From Phoronis ovalis (Eukaryota; Phoronida; Phoronidae): a stretch of 21,537 nt of DNA. Location: positions 1 to 21,537 of the forward strand of contig JAOXYB010100048.1 in assembly GCA_028565635.1 (NCBI GenBank), read 5' to 3'. The first letter of the stretch is position 1. Each line of letters begins with the position of its first letter. Position numbers and translations under genes: made by a program. This document shows, piece by piece, positions 10,401 through 20,359 of the stretch. The notes beneath the pieces are model-generated. The model was not told the DNA's origin. It made no database searches and saw nothing but the letters and a program-made list of their open reading frames with translations.

Positions 10401-11440
10401 AATGTTTTCACATTTAACATGAAATTTACAGCCTACGTAACAGAAATTATTTCTAAAACATAAGAAATTCTAATAGTGAGCGATAATGTGTACAAAGCAG
10501 GTCTTTCAAAGTATATACAACCTACATTACCTTCAGTACGCTGCTACAGTTGCTAAATCACGTATAGAATGCTACGTGGGAAGTAAACTTTCAAATACAC
10601 ATTGAAACTGTATTCAGTCCCAGGGGTATTCAGAATTTCGATTTAACAGCTCGATTTCTGGAAATACTAGATCGATAACGTCTGTCCCCGAGGCGAGTAA
10701 TGGTGTATAGAAGCTATGATTGTGACGATCTGCAATGTAGTAGATATGCAACGACTGATTTTTATTTTTTAATCATTGCGTATTTTTCAGTTAGTAATTA
10801 AAAGGAATTTGTAAACCATGGTTCAATTACAAATTCGCATGTACACTAGTAATACAGTTATAGTGTCAGTATACGTCGAATCTTAAAGTAATTTGATCAA
10901 ACTGTCTGTATTAGCATTTTTTATAAAAGGCGAAATTTTTAGAAACATATTGCATTTATGTTCGTTCTGCTACAGTTACTATGAGAGACGGAATGCAAAA
11001 GATTGTCTAGCGGACGAGTGTGGAAAGGGAAACAGTGACTGCCCCTTACAGGAAAGACTTATAAACTTGATTTCTGTTCAACAACCAATGTTTATTTCTG
11101 TGTAGCGTATAGTACATTGACATTTCATTGCTATAGCAGAATAACAGTTCGGCGATCATGCTCAGCAATTTTTTTTGTAGTAAAATGCCGAAACGATGTT
11201 TTACAGGAATATTTCTATGAAGTGTTATATTCATTGTTAACCAGAAATGTTAAACTGGAACATGAATAATATTCTCAATTGATTATTTTTAAATGCTTTA
11301 GTTTCCAGGTGCAGGTACAACAAAGTTAGATTGCTAAATCGCGTCTATAAATATCCTTCTGTATCTAATATCCGCCAGTTGTTCTCATGGTAACCGCAGC
11401 CAAGATACAAAAACATATACAGTTCGAGCTGAAAATGAAA
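7465..11440. other. Long intergenic spacer without a confirmed gene
   Basis: This is AT-rich sequence with several short open frames on both strands that have no recognisable domain. Items worth noting are a possible orphan minus-strand exon at 9638-9737 with a strong GTAAGTTTTT donor, an imperfect stem-loop near 10625-10669, and an RFX X-box-like GTTCTCATGGTAAC at 11381-11394. None is enough to call a gene. Confidence 0.5.
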
Positions 11441-11479
11441 CTATATATATACATTTATATATAATTTAATGTTAGACCT

Positions 11480-11735
11480 AGTATTATTTATTTATTTACA
11501 TGTTGCACCAGAAAGACTCTTACATCATAAAGAAGCCACGATGGGCATTCAAATTATTTATTGTACAATTACGAGGTCTGGGTGAAAAATTTGAATGTGG
11601 ACTACCTGTATATGTATACAGTTTTTATTTTTTAAATGTTTATATAGCTACTCAGTTATTTAAATGTTAATTCTTTTTGTTGTAATATGGGCCGGTGGCC
11701 TTTACAGAAATAAACTAATAATAATATAATATAAT
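11480..11735 (+). mobile_element. Probable 3' tail of a truncated non-LTR retrotransposon
   Basis: The stretch ends with a small GC hairpin GGCC-GGT-GGCC (11690-11700), an AATAAA signal at 11709-11714, and a simple AATAAT/ATAAT tail to about 11735. Hairpin, polyadenylation signal and short-repeat tail in this order are typical of the 3' ends of LINE copies, most of which are 5'-truncated. I see no reverse transcriptase coding sequence upstream, so the family cannot be named. It could instead be the 3' end of an unrecognised transcript. Confidence 0.4.
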
Positions 11736-13450
11736 GCCTACTGCAAAAAAATACGATTGCTTCTTTGTTACTTGCACATGTTTACTTTAAAAAACATGAT
11801 TTTCCACGGGGCAGAAGCATGCATTTGTGATATTTTTTGTTGCATGTACCATGTAATAAAAATACCATACTGGGGTTATTAAGAGTGAGCAGTGAAATAT
11901 GAGCAGCGTCGATTGTACTTTGTTTTTCGTAGATATTGAGAACATTATGTATTTATTTCATAGAATCAGATATCTTCTTCTTAAATAGTAACAAGTTGTC
12001 CTGATGCCAGCACATCTCAATAAAACAATTTTATGATAACTACTATTAAAAGCTATTTTTTTAATCCATAAAGGTGTCTTTTAATAACGAAATTATGAAC
12101 TGTATGTTTGCGGTTCAGACTGAAGAAATAACTTGCAGTATTCTCACTTTATACATCTATTTTAACGCCAATCAGAACCTCATCATAGATACACTTAAAT
12201 TTGCATACACAGTGGCTGGTATGTAAGAAATACAGCATCAGATATATAAATACTCCCTGGGGATATTACCGTCTAGAAGAATATACTTACTTCATGATCA
12301 ATAATTTACAATAATATTCCCAGGACTTTTTTTACTTGGAAATGATATTTTAGTCGTTTACGGTATTTTTAGGGTTCCAGTGTATAATATAATGCACGTG
12401 CGTTAGAAAAATCTTCCACACAAGTTATATATTGATATTTTTTTGTTGAAATTAGTACATGTACATTCAGAGGTATCTATCTAATGCCAAGATGTTGGAT
12501 ATTTCGTTATGCATAGGAAAACATAAGTAGCTTAACATTTCTTTGAATATTTGTGTCATTATGCATTATGTAATATAAGCCGCGGATCGAATTTTAATTA
12601 TGCATTGTCTATAACGCAATTTTGAGATAAGAAGCAACTTTGATTTTACCAAAGAAATCACTGGATTTAATTATCTGATTAACATTCATTGACCCTTTAT
12701 TTTTGATATCCTTGTTACCAACCAATAAAATGCGTAACTAATGGCGTACATCAGTATAATATCTATTGACATAAACTGAAATATCACTCATAAAATTTTT
12801 TAACCAGTAGTGAGTCATGTATATACAGTACTCGACACATAATGATGAATAGCGTGCTTCATAAATATCAGGTGTGACATTCAGGAGCTACGGGTTTCAC
12901 ATTGACAATAAAATAAAAAAATTTTAATAAGTTATTTTGATAAAAAAAAATTTTAAATCATGAAATACAAAAATTAACTTTTTACTTATATTCCATTACC
13001 GTTTTATATTGTATGCTTGTATATCAACGTTAACATTAAGCGCCAAATGTTACTTGTAAATAAACGATTATATTTCGCTTCTCAAACAGGGATAGAAGAA
13101 CACATCAAACCATATTATCAAAAGAGACATAATAAAATAATATCTAGAATATGTACAACATGCGCATATCTCGTGCATTAATTGTTTATTAAATTATATT
13201 AAAACCAACCTATATGGCATATAAAGTGCCTAATGAAAGGCATCAAATGTTCTCTTTTATAATTAATTTCCTGTGCATTGGCATTTTTGGTTGTTTATAC
13301 TTAATTAACAGCGGAGACTGGGCCAAATTTTAACTTTTTAAACCGAAATTTAACAACATTTTATGAACCGGATTCTTGTGATTTCGGCATATAATACGAA
13401 ATAGGTTCTTGTTGTATAGTACATACAACCACATTTTATTTCTGTGTTGT
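11736..13450. other. Intergenic spacer upstream of the CRAL-TRIO gene
   Basis: This is strongly AT-rich sequence with homopolymer A and T runs (for example 12905-12965). No coding region, RNA gene or clear repeat was recognised. Confidence 0.5.
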
Positions 13451-13471
13451 ATCATACAAAAACTTCATGCG

Positions 13472-13626
13472 TATATATTGATTTTTCATGCCTCAATAAA
13501 CGAAAATAAAAACCAGGTCACGTGCGGAGCTGATCAAGTTATGAAGAATGTGTGACCTACATTCATCACTATATTTGCTCAAGGATTTTTATTAATTGTG
13601 GACGAAGTCCATGGACTGAGACTAAG
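13472..13626 (+). promoter_or_regulatory. Candidate promoter and 5' leader of the CRAL-TRIO gene
   Basis: TATATA at 13472-13477 would place a transcription start near 13500. An E-box TCACGTG lies at 13518-13524, and the half sites AGGTCA (13515-13520) and TGACCT (13553-13558) face each other across 32 bases. Two tiny upstream open frames precede the real start: ATG at 13541 (stop after four codons) and ATG GAC TGA at 13611-13619. The motifs are seen; their use is inferred. Confidence 0.35.
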
Positions 13627-13762
13627 ATGGCAGAAGAATGTATCTATAAATGTAACCTAGGTATAGAGTTACAAGAGAAAGCAAAGACGGAGTTAAACGA
13701 GACATGCGAAAAACGAACTATATCTTTAAAAAGATTACGTCAAATGGTCAAAGAGTATCCAG
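13627..13762 (+). CDS. CRAL-TRIO gene exon 1
   Basis: It encodes residues 1-45 plus one base. It contains the KTELNETCEKR segment that opens the CRAL-TRIO N-terminal domain. The donor is CCAG|GTACAA at 13762/13763. An upstream in-frame extension lacks an ATG, so 13627 is the start. Confidence 0.9.
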
Positions 13763-16700
13763 GTACAATTTGCCGTATTGTTTATAGTATACTCAGGCCA
13801 CCTGTCTCTTTTATAGTACTGGCTTTAACCAGTTTTTGTAAACCATAATATAGTGCCAAATATTGGATCCTGTGTGGCTTTAAAGCGAACATACTATATG
13901 TTCGATCAAAATAGTATTTTATTTGATTTACAAGTATGAGATATTGTACTCTATTTTCTATGAAAAATGAATACTCTTGCTGTTCCTTTCTGATCGACCG
14001 TACAATTAAATATCATGACTTGGTTTCAAAAATCATACCCATGTTATCACACAGAAACCGTAAACGACACATATACCATTATAAACTAAAATTCAGAAGC
14101 GTACAATGAAGGGTTTTTTCAGTATAATACTGAAAGTAACACGTTTCGCATGTATTATGCTGAAGTAACTGTTCTTTTTTTAGTTCTCCAACCCGCTTAA
14201 TATTTTACACTTAATCTATCAGACACTGAAATTTAAAAAAGAGGTAATGTGTTTCATACTTACATAAATCATTTCGTGGTTTGCCAGAAAGTCGTATCTG
14301 TTCCCTCTTTGCTACATGAACCCTAGTTAGGTTTGCCAGTCAGCCAGACTCGGCGTGTGCTTCTAAAAACACCCGGTGTGGTATGCCAGCGCGCATCCCC
14401 GATAGCCACACATAGATCTTGAATTGGGATTAGATGTAAACCCATGAACATCACAAATCTTTATCATGCTTATATCAAATCAGATCATACGAAAACAACG
14501 AATTTTCTTTTTTCCTTTTTTTAATTGTCACGTTCACGTTATATATTTTTATTTGTTCATGTTTATTTTTTAGTTTCCAGATAATAAATTAATTTATTCG
14601 CTACTCGGGCGATTGTTTTTAGGTTTGAAAAGTCCTATGGGTGACGCTTTCCTTCTTCGATTCCTGCGAGCACGAAAATTTGACCTTGATCGATCTTTGC
14701 AGTTGATTGTCCAGTATTTTCGAGTTCGAAAAGAGTTTCCCGACATATTTGATAATTTTCAACCATCCTCGATAAAGGAGCTCTTAAGCAAAGCGATTGT
14801 CACTGTACTTCCAGAGAGAGATGAACACGGCAGGAAAATTATGTTATTTAGACCAGGTATAAAAACAACGGGTTTGCCAAGCAAAAAGATGTTGTATACA
14901 TCTGATTGTAGTGTCGTCATCTTCATTACTTTATATCGATGCTATGGCACATTTTAATTTGATTTCAAGATTCCACACCATTCCTACGAAAACAGCAGTG
15001 ACAAGAGTGCATTGGCCACATTCTGATTCAGGCAGCAAGCCTGTACATTTGAGCGTTTTTCTTTCTCAATTTCTTACAATTTTCATAAAACAGCTATATC
15101 GTAAAGATAGTTAGAGCTAGGGAAATGATAATTTACGTGCATCATCCCGAAGATAATCCACTCCTGAACATAGAGGGTGGCACCTGTTCAATTAATTTTA
15201 TGATGAAATATGCCACTTTGAGGATCGAAAAGAGGTATAAAAATCGAAATCTTAAAATTTTGATGGAAAATTCAAAAATGACCGAAAGGCATTTAGAGGC
15301 CATACAAAAGTCACAGAAATCAATAGAAGGGACTCTTGAAGTTCGTTTTACATTCTTACCATACACAACCCCGTTGTATTCTGCAAGTATGTACAGCATA
15401 TAGTAGCGCAATGTGCTTATGATACATTCAATCTAAACGTTGACAATTTGCGTATCTTTTGGAATTAAAATATCCGGTATTAATTAGTTATAAACGTAAT
15501 AACCTTCATCATGTTCAGTAAAGAGCTTTAAAATAATGTTTTAATACCTTTAATTTTTTTTAGGTACAAATAATAATAAAATGTGTTTCCAAAAATACGG
15601 TATAACAAAATATGTTTTTGTTAATTTACGTACTAGGACTATGGGATGTGAATCAAGCTGAGTTGATTGACTTATTCCGGGCTACTATGATGACTATGGA
15701 AAAATTAATCGAGGAAGAAGAGACGCAAATCAATGGTATTGTAATTATTAATGACGTGCAGGGGGTTGGATTGTCACACGCAGCACGCGTGAGTCCCACG
15801 TTTGCAAGCAAAACATTCGGTGTTATGCAGGTATGGAACCACAGTACATGTACACACATCACATTATTTTTAAAGTGTTTGATTTGCTAGCTATATATCG
15901 TGAATTTGTTTTGGTGCCGGGTCAAAAGTCTCTACCCTACCCTCTTAGATACCACCTCTATCCAGGGGAAACATCATAAACATTTATTTAGTAAATTTAT
16001 TTCCAGTTAGATTGCAACGCGTGGTAGTCCAATTTTATTCTGATTTTATGAAATGGGTGTTCTTAGGGATCTGTGGACGGCTGTTCCTCTCTTAATATTT
16101 GTTTTTATTTTTGAGTTCATCCGAATAAAACACACATCAGCGAACAGTAGCTAATAAACACTTATCATGTTGTTTATAACAGAGAAGTATTTCAAAATCA
16201 CCAAAGTCCTTTAGTACTTAGTAGCCACAGTCATCTACTGTGGATAACAATGGTGTGAAATCACAGTGCACGATGCATTTGCTACTTCACATAAAATCGT
16301 AAACATTTTTCGTTTTCATACAGGATGCGTTTCCTGCTAGAATAAAGGCTATACACTACCTCAATGCTCCTACAGTTGTTACTTATATTTTTGCAATCAT
16401 ACGACCGTTTTTGCGAGAGAAGCTGAGAAACAGGGTAAGAGAGAAAAAGTCTATTCATTTGCGGTGAAAACAATATGCTAGTTGCTTTTACATTACTTCG
16501 GTGGAACTGCTATTAAAGTTGTTTTTAATTATAAACTGCACTACGATATATACTAATCGTATTTCGTCAAAATGTTGTCAATTTTAAGTAAAGCATTATC
16601 CGTATTTTGTTGCTGCACAAGTGGTGGGCAAGTAGTGTAATGTAATCATATTAAGGATTAGATTTAAAAACTGTATGTAGTTAGAACGTGTTAATCTCAA

Positions 16701-17761
16701 ACGTATACTTAAAAAGAAATAAAAACAAACGTTTGCTAACACTGCACGTCTTCTAAGGAATTGCGTACCTTCTGTAATGTGGCACAAAGGAATGGCAGCT
16801 TGTTGAAAACCATTTGCATTGAATGTAACATAATGATTTTTATGATACATTTAATTCTTTGTAGCTTAATTTTCACGGACACTCACTTGAAAGTTTGCAC
16901 ACGTCAATGTCTCCAAATGTTTTACCAACTGCATACGGTGGAAACTTAGAAAGTTTTAAATATGAGGTAATAGTAATGATGTACCATCATCACCAGTTCC
17001 TATCGCTCACACAAACGTTTTGCGAATCTTCTTGAAACGTTTCTGCCTGTCTTGTCAAATGTATTTTCTCAAATACAGTAAACATAAAAAACTCACTGAT
17101 TGAATGGCGATACTTGGAAGAGGTCATTGTTCTAAAGAGGAGAGCATTGGGACTATTATTTGAGAAAATACTGTATAATTCATTTTATCTGCAGGAATGA
17201 TTGGACACGTGTATATTATATACTTTTCTACTGGTCGAGGTTCATTGTTTTTACTATTGTATCAAACACTGAATCACCACATCAAAGCTTTTTAAATGAC
17301 AAAAGTGCAGCTCCTATGAGCATTTAAAAACCGGTCACCAATGTCGTAACAATTGAGCAAATAAATCGCATCCTGCTGCTATGTCATCATCGATCATTCC
17401 ATCATTATCGTTACCATTATCGCCATTTTATTATAGCTGTATTACCACCATCGATCATCATCGTCATCACATCATTCATTATCATCTTCACCAATAGGGA
17501 TTATCTTCACAATTGTTATCATCAATAATGTCCAGCTTCCAAAAATTTAATTAAGTGTTTCACACCTCAACAAAATTGTTTTAATTTATATTATTGTAAT
17601 TTTAGGAATGGGGAGAATGTTTGTTATCGTGTGAAGACAAATATGAAGAAATGTTACAGTATGGTTTAACAGAGGATACACCGGGTGTTAAAGGAAAGGA
17701 TTTGCAAGAAGATGCGCTTCAAGGAATGTCCGGAACGTTTAGGAAACTTAACGTTGATTGA
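13627..17761 (+). CDS. Alpha-tocopherol transfer protein-like CRAL-TRIO lipid carrier, complete six-exon gene
   Basis: Joining 13627-13762, 14623-14856, 15637-15830, 16324-16434, 16865-16966 and 17606-17761 gives 310 residues, close to the family's usual 280-320. All introns are GT-AG, in phases 1, 1, 0, 0, 0. The CRAL-TRIO N-terminal helices lie at about 22-80, with FLLRFLRARKFDLD at 54-67. The ligand-binding CRAL-TRIO domain covers about 95-250, with GLWDVNQ, a NGIVIINDVQG strand and the LNFHG and YGG segments. In human TTPA a basic patch binds phosphoinositides (Lys190, Arg192, Lys217, Arg221); here the aligned residues are Arg194, Lys196, Lys221 and Arg225, all basic. The protein is expected to be a cytosolic carrier moving a hydrophobic ligand between membranes. 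Tocopherol itself is not proven; clavesin- or retinal-binding-like ligands are possible. The start ATG has a good context (AAGATGG). A decayed tandem copy lies downstream. Confidence 0.93.
13763..14622 (+). other. CRAL-TRIO gene intron 1
   Basis: An 860-base phase-1 intron with a TTTTTAG acceptor. It has a locally GC-richer patch near 14285-14420 in which TTTGCCAG or ATGCCAG recurs. No coding sequence was recognised. Confidence 0.75.
14623..14856 (+). CDS. CRAL-TRIO gene exon 2
   Basis: It encodes residues 46-124 and carries the strongly conserved FLLRFLRARKF helix and the ERDEHGRKIMLFRPG strand. The acceptor is TTTTTAG and the donor CCAG|GTATAA. The open frame continues past the donor, but that part has no family match. 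Confidence 0.92.
14857..15636 (+). other. CRAL-TRIO gene intron 2
   Basis: A 780-base phase-1 intron with a TACTAG acceptor. It contains an unexplained 92-codon open frame at 15125-15403, which is Lys- and Glu-rich in its middle and matches no family I recognise. Confidence 0.75.
15637..15830 (+). CDS. CRAL-TRIO gene exon 3
   Basis: It encodes residues 124-188, including GLWDVNQ, the helix LIDLFRATMMTMEKLIEEEE, and the NGIVIINDVQGVGLSHA core of the lipid-binding fold. The donor is ATGCAG|GTATGG, phase 0. Confidence 0.92.
15831..16323 (+). other. CRAL-TRIO gene intron 3
   Basis: A 493-base phase-0 intron ending in TTTTCATACAG. No internal feature was recognised. Confidence 0.75.
16324..16434 (+). 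CDS. CRAL-TRIO gene exon 4
   Basis: It encodes residues 189-225: DAFPARIKAIHYLNAP, then a hydrophobic helix and RPFLREKLRNR. It holds the four basic positions that align with the phosphoinositide-binding patch of TTPA. The donor is AGG|GTAAGA, phase 0. Confidence 0.92.
16435..16864 (+). other. CRAL-TRIO gene intron 4
   Basis: A 430-base phase-0 intron ending TTCTTTGTAG. Open frames on either strand here are short and unrelated to known families. Confidence 0.75.
16865..16966 (+). CDS. CRAL-TRIO gene exon 5
   Basis: It encodes residues 226-259, LNFHGHSLESLHTS to NLESFKYE. It contains LPTAYGG, which aligns with the family motif LPxExGG, so Ala replaces the usual Glu. The donor is GAG|GTAATA. 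It has no long open frame of its own and was found through the family match. Confidence 0.9.
16967..17605 (+). other. CRAL-TRIO gene intron 5, with ATC-rich tract
   Basis: A 639-base phase-0 intron. Positions 17383-17495 are a degenerate ATC/CAT trinucleotide-rich tract. A similar tract sits at the matching place in the downstream pseudogene. Confidence 0.75.
17606..17761 (+). CDS. CRAL-TRIO gene exon 6 (terminal)
   Basis: It encodes residues 260-310, beginning EWGECLLSCEDKYEEM and ending GTFRKLNVD before TGA at 17759-17761. It covers the C-terminal helix and an acidic tail. The acceptor is AATTTTAG. Confidence 0.9.
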   Translation, partial: EWGECLLSCEDKYEEMLQYGLTEDTPGVKGKDLQEDALQGMSGTFRKLNVD

Positions 17762-18045
17762 CGAGTTTAGCTTAAAGGTGTAGCTAGTGAAATTACATTA
17801 GCTGACATTTAGAAATTGTATACACACAAACAACTTCTTGTGATATCTTAAGTGCATGTCTCAGGTGTAAAAGCTCAATTCTGCATTTGTTGTTTTTCTC
17901 AATCACATAATATATATTTCCTTAAATATTTGTAAACGATTTTTTTACAATCAATTGGGCATATCGTCTCTTGTCTAAAATTGCATAATAATGTCAGACG
18001 CTTGCAACCCCTATATAATGTCTCTAATTATTAATAAATAATAAA
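17762..18045 (+). other. CRAL-TRIO gene 3' UTR with polyadenylation signals
   Basis: AATAAA occurs at 18033-18038 and 18040-18045, about 270-285 bases after the stop. Further copies lie at 18127 and 18142. The 3' end is inferred from these signals. Confidence 0.5.
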
Positions 18046-19440
18046 TAATTATTAATACATGTTCACAGCCGTATGAAGCGATTCATTTAAAATGAGAAAG
18101 GGGTGATGATAGGATGGGAATCTGAGAATAAACTCGCCAGGAAATAAAAAAAATGCATGGCCGACATGTAAAAGACTATCATTACAGAATTACGTTTGTT
18201 TGTGTACGTTACATATATATACTTTGTGCTTCAGTATCACTATTCCTAATTATTGTTTCTAGTCAGATAAATAATTTATATTTTCGTGTCTTTCACTCCC
18301 CTCCCCTAATCCACTAGTGTGAATCAACCATTTTGAACTAAAAAAACAGGTAGTCATAGGCTTCCTTTGTGATAACATAACGAAAGATAAAATGATTGCG
18401 TAGTGAGTCGCATCTACATCTGAACGCTATCCGGCTTACCGACGTCGTGACATTGCGTTTTGACTCATTAGGTGGCACTACTTACAGAGCCATATGATAG
18501 TGCAGATAACAATGACTCACCATTGGGGAGGGACAGATCGCCACCTACACTATTGCCACTTTCTTAGTATAAGTAAATGTATATCAGTAATTACTATAAT
18601 GTTTACTAGCTCTGTACTTGATATTTGTTGACTGAAAAAAATATTAATTTCTTGAAAAAGCCAACAGGCGGAACGTTGAGACAGTTTTGTTTGTGTTTTG
18701 GTAAATCTTATAGTCTGTTATACATTTCACTAATCTGTTGTCAGTTTGATATATACTCCACCAGTTGAGTTTACCTAGATTAATGTACAGCTAGCAAAAG
18801 TAATGGTATTAAATTTATAAAGTAGCAAGTTTTCTAAATATCATATGTCACATTCAGAGTCCATTATCTTTATCAAGAGGATGCCAAAATAATTTAATCT
18901 GACTTTTTATTTATTGACAAATTATCTTCACCTGAGTTCTCATGACGTCACATTGCTTTATGACGTAGGCGATGTCACAACGTGAGCAAAAACTCCTGGA
19001 ACGTGCACTAGATGATTTGAATACGAAAACTTATATTTTGTTGCTACTGGGATGTTTTTTATTGGTCATGGTTATATGAATTGCATTCATACAATGTAAA
19101 TACATTTATTTATAACTAGAAGTTCTCCGTATTTTTTTAATTGATGGTCATCACCTTTTCACACTACGTTTTAAAAGACGAGTGCTTCCATTCACAAAAA
19201 GAGGACTGGGTAAATATTTTTTATTATTCGTGAGCAGTGAAATTTAGTGTTGATAACGGTTTGATTCGTTATTTTTTACTCAGATCTTTTTCACGAAGAA
19301 ATAATTATATTTCCTAGAAGTTTGATCACACCCTTCCTACGCCCGCCTCTTACGCACTGTCTGTCGCGCTTTATGAAGCGAAAACAAAACGACGCTAATG
19401 AAACAGCAAAAATAAATAAATTAAAAAAAAAGGTAAAGTA
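18046..19440. other. Spacer between the CRAL-TRIO gene and its pseudogene
   Basis: No gene is recognised. It contains a cluster of short regulatory-type motifs: TGACTCA at 18461 and 18513, an exact CRE TGACGTCA at 18943-18950, and TGACGTA at 18961. TAGGTGGC (18469-18476) and GCCACCTA (18540-18547) form an inverted pair. Confidence 0.45.
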
Positions 19441-19479
19441 TGTACTATAGCTCAGTGTTCCCATTTACTGAGAGACAAG

Positions 19480-19618
19480 ATGATAGAAGAATGTAACTAT
19501 AAGTGCAAGATGAGCATTGAATTAATACAAGAGAAAGCAAAGACGGAGTTAAATGAGACACACGAAAAACGAACTATATCTTTGAAGAGAGTACGTCAGG
19601 TGGTGAAAGACTTTCCAG
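19480..19618 (+). pseudogene. Exon 1 copy of the CRAL-TRIO pseudogene
   Basis: It reads MIEECNYKCKMSIEL onward and is clearly similar to functional exon 1, sharing KTELNET, EKRTISLKR and the codon frame. The 5' leader is also similar (ACTGAGA...AAGATG). Reading through the dead donor would give a 61-residue product ending at 19665. Confidence 0.88.
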
Positions 19619-19695
19619 TTAAAATTTGCAGTTTTGTTGTTTTATCCAGAAGGTTTCTGTTATAATCTCATCATTGATGTGCTAAAAAGACATAA

Positions 19696-19893
19696 ATGAT
19701 GAAAATGTATGCAGCTATATTACAGCTAACAAACGAAAGCTCACGTTACCTCAACTCACAATTTGTAATAAATGGCTTACTGACACAGGGGAGGCACTCG
19801 AATAAAATGCGGATAATCATGTTCGTTAACGACCATAAAAAAGACTGTTCACATGTGGTTGAGGAGGTTCGAAAAATGGACTTTAAGCATTAA
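19696..19893 (+). other. Unassigned 65-codon open frame inside the pseudogene
   Basis: It starts with ATGATGAAAATG and ends in TAA, and sits where exons 2-4 would be expected. The translation is Lys- and Asn-containing and mostly hydrophilic, with no recognised domain. It may be foreign sequence brought in with the rearrangement, or chance. Confidence 0.25.
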
Positions 19894-19970
19894 GGACCCT
19901 ATTCAAGACCGAAATTTTTGATAAGCAAAAAAAACTTACAACGAAAATTGGAACCTAAGAAAGACTCATT

Positions 19971-20104
19971 GTGAAAAACAGACTCTGCTAAGTAAAACCA
20001 GAGTTAAAATTCATACCCTTTTTTGGTCACATAAGGAGAACTCGTGTGACAAAACAGACTCTATGCAAGATAAGGGTTAAAAACTTTACCCCTTTTTCGT
20101 CAAA
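19971..20104 (+). repeat. Two-copy imperfect direct repeat
   Basis: The segment at 19971-20030 and the one at about 20046-20104 are imperfect direct repeats. Both contain AAAACAGACTCT, then a GTTAAAA box, then TACCC followed by a T run and GTC. They lie about 75 bases apart, just upstream of the exon 5 copy. Confidence 0.65.
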
Positions 20105-20264
20105 ATTGTATTTAATTTAAAAGTGTTCTGCATTAAACTGTATTATGGTATATATACCTTTAACGATTTTCATCAAGCCTAATATAAGAGTCATTTATAA
20201 CCAAATCTCTTTGCAGAATAAGTATTTATCCAAATTAAGTTATTTCTGTTTTTATATTTCTTGG

Positions 20265-20353
20265 CTTAATTTTCATGAACACTCGCTAGAAAATTTACAA
20301 AAGCCAGTCTCCTCTGACGTTTTATCAAAGGCATATGTGAATTTAAATACGAG
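20265..20353 (+). pseudogene. Exon 5 copy of the CRAL-TRIO pseudogene
   Basis: It begins CTTAATTTTCA like the parent and ends in GAG|GTAACA. It is 89 bases long against 102. It has lost the AG acceptor and the YGG codons, so it is not usable. Confidence 0.85.
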
Positions 20354-20359
20354 GTAACA

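Noticed and set aside
10215-10463. 82-codon plus-strand open frame
   Set aside because: No ATG opens it (it begins GTG) and it has no domain; nearby repeats of CGTGACCG suggest non-coding sequence.
10893-11105. 70-codon plus-strand open frame with a Cys-containing C-terminal part
   Set aside because: It begins at a non-ATG codon, the Cys spacing fits no motif I know, and there is no flanking exon.
13552-13626. In-frame extension upstream of exon 1 of the CRAL-TRIO gene
   Set aside because: It opens with GTG, not ATG, and matches nothing in the family. The ATG at 13627 has a good context and is mirrored by the ATG of the duplicate.
14857-15114. Open frames running through and past the exon 2 donor
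   Set aside because: Family similarity stops exactly at the GT donor at 14857 and resumes at 15637 in the matching phase, so this is intron.
19780-19880. Possible diverged exon 3 copy (an ND...SH pattern in the translation at 19696-19893)
   Set aside because: Only a few residues coincide, the spacing differs by one, and the DNA does not align with exon 3.
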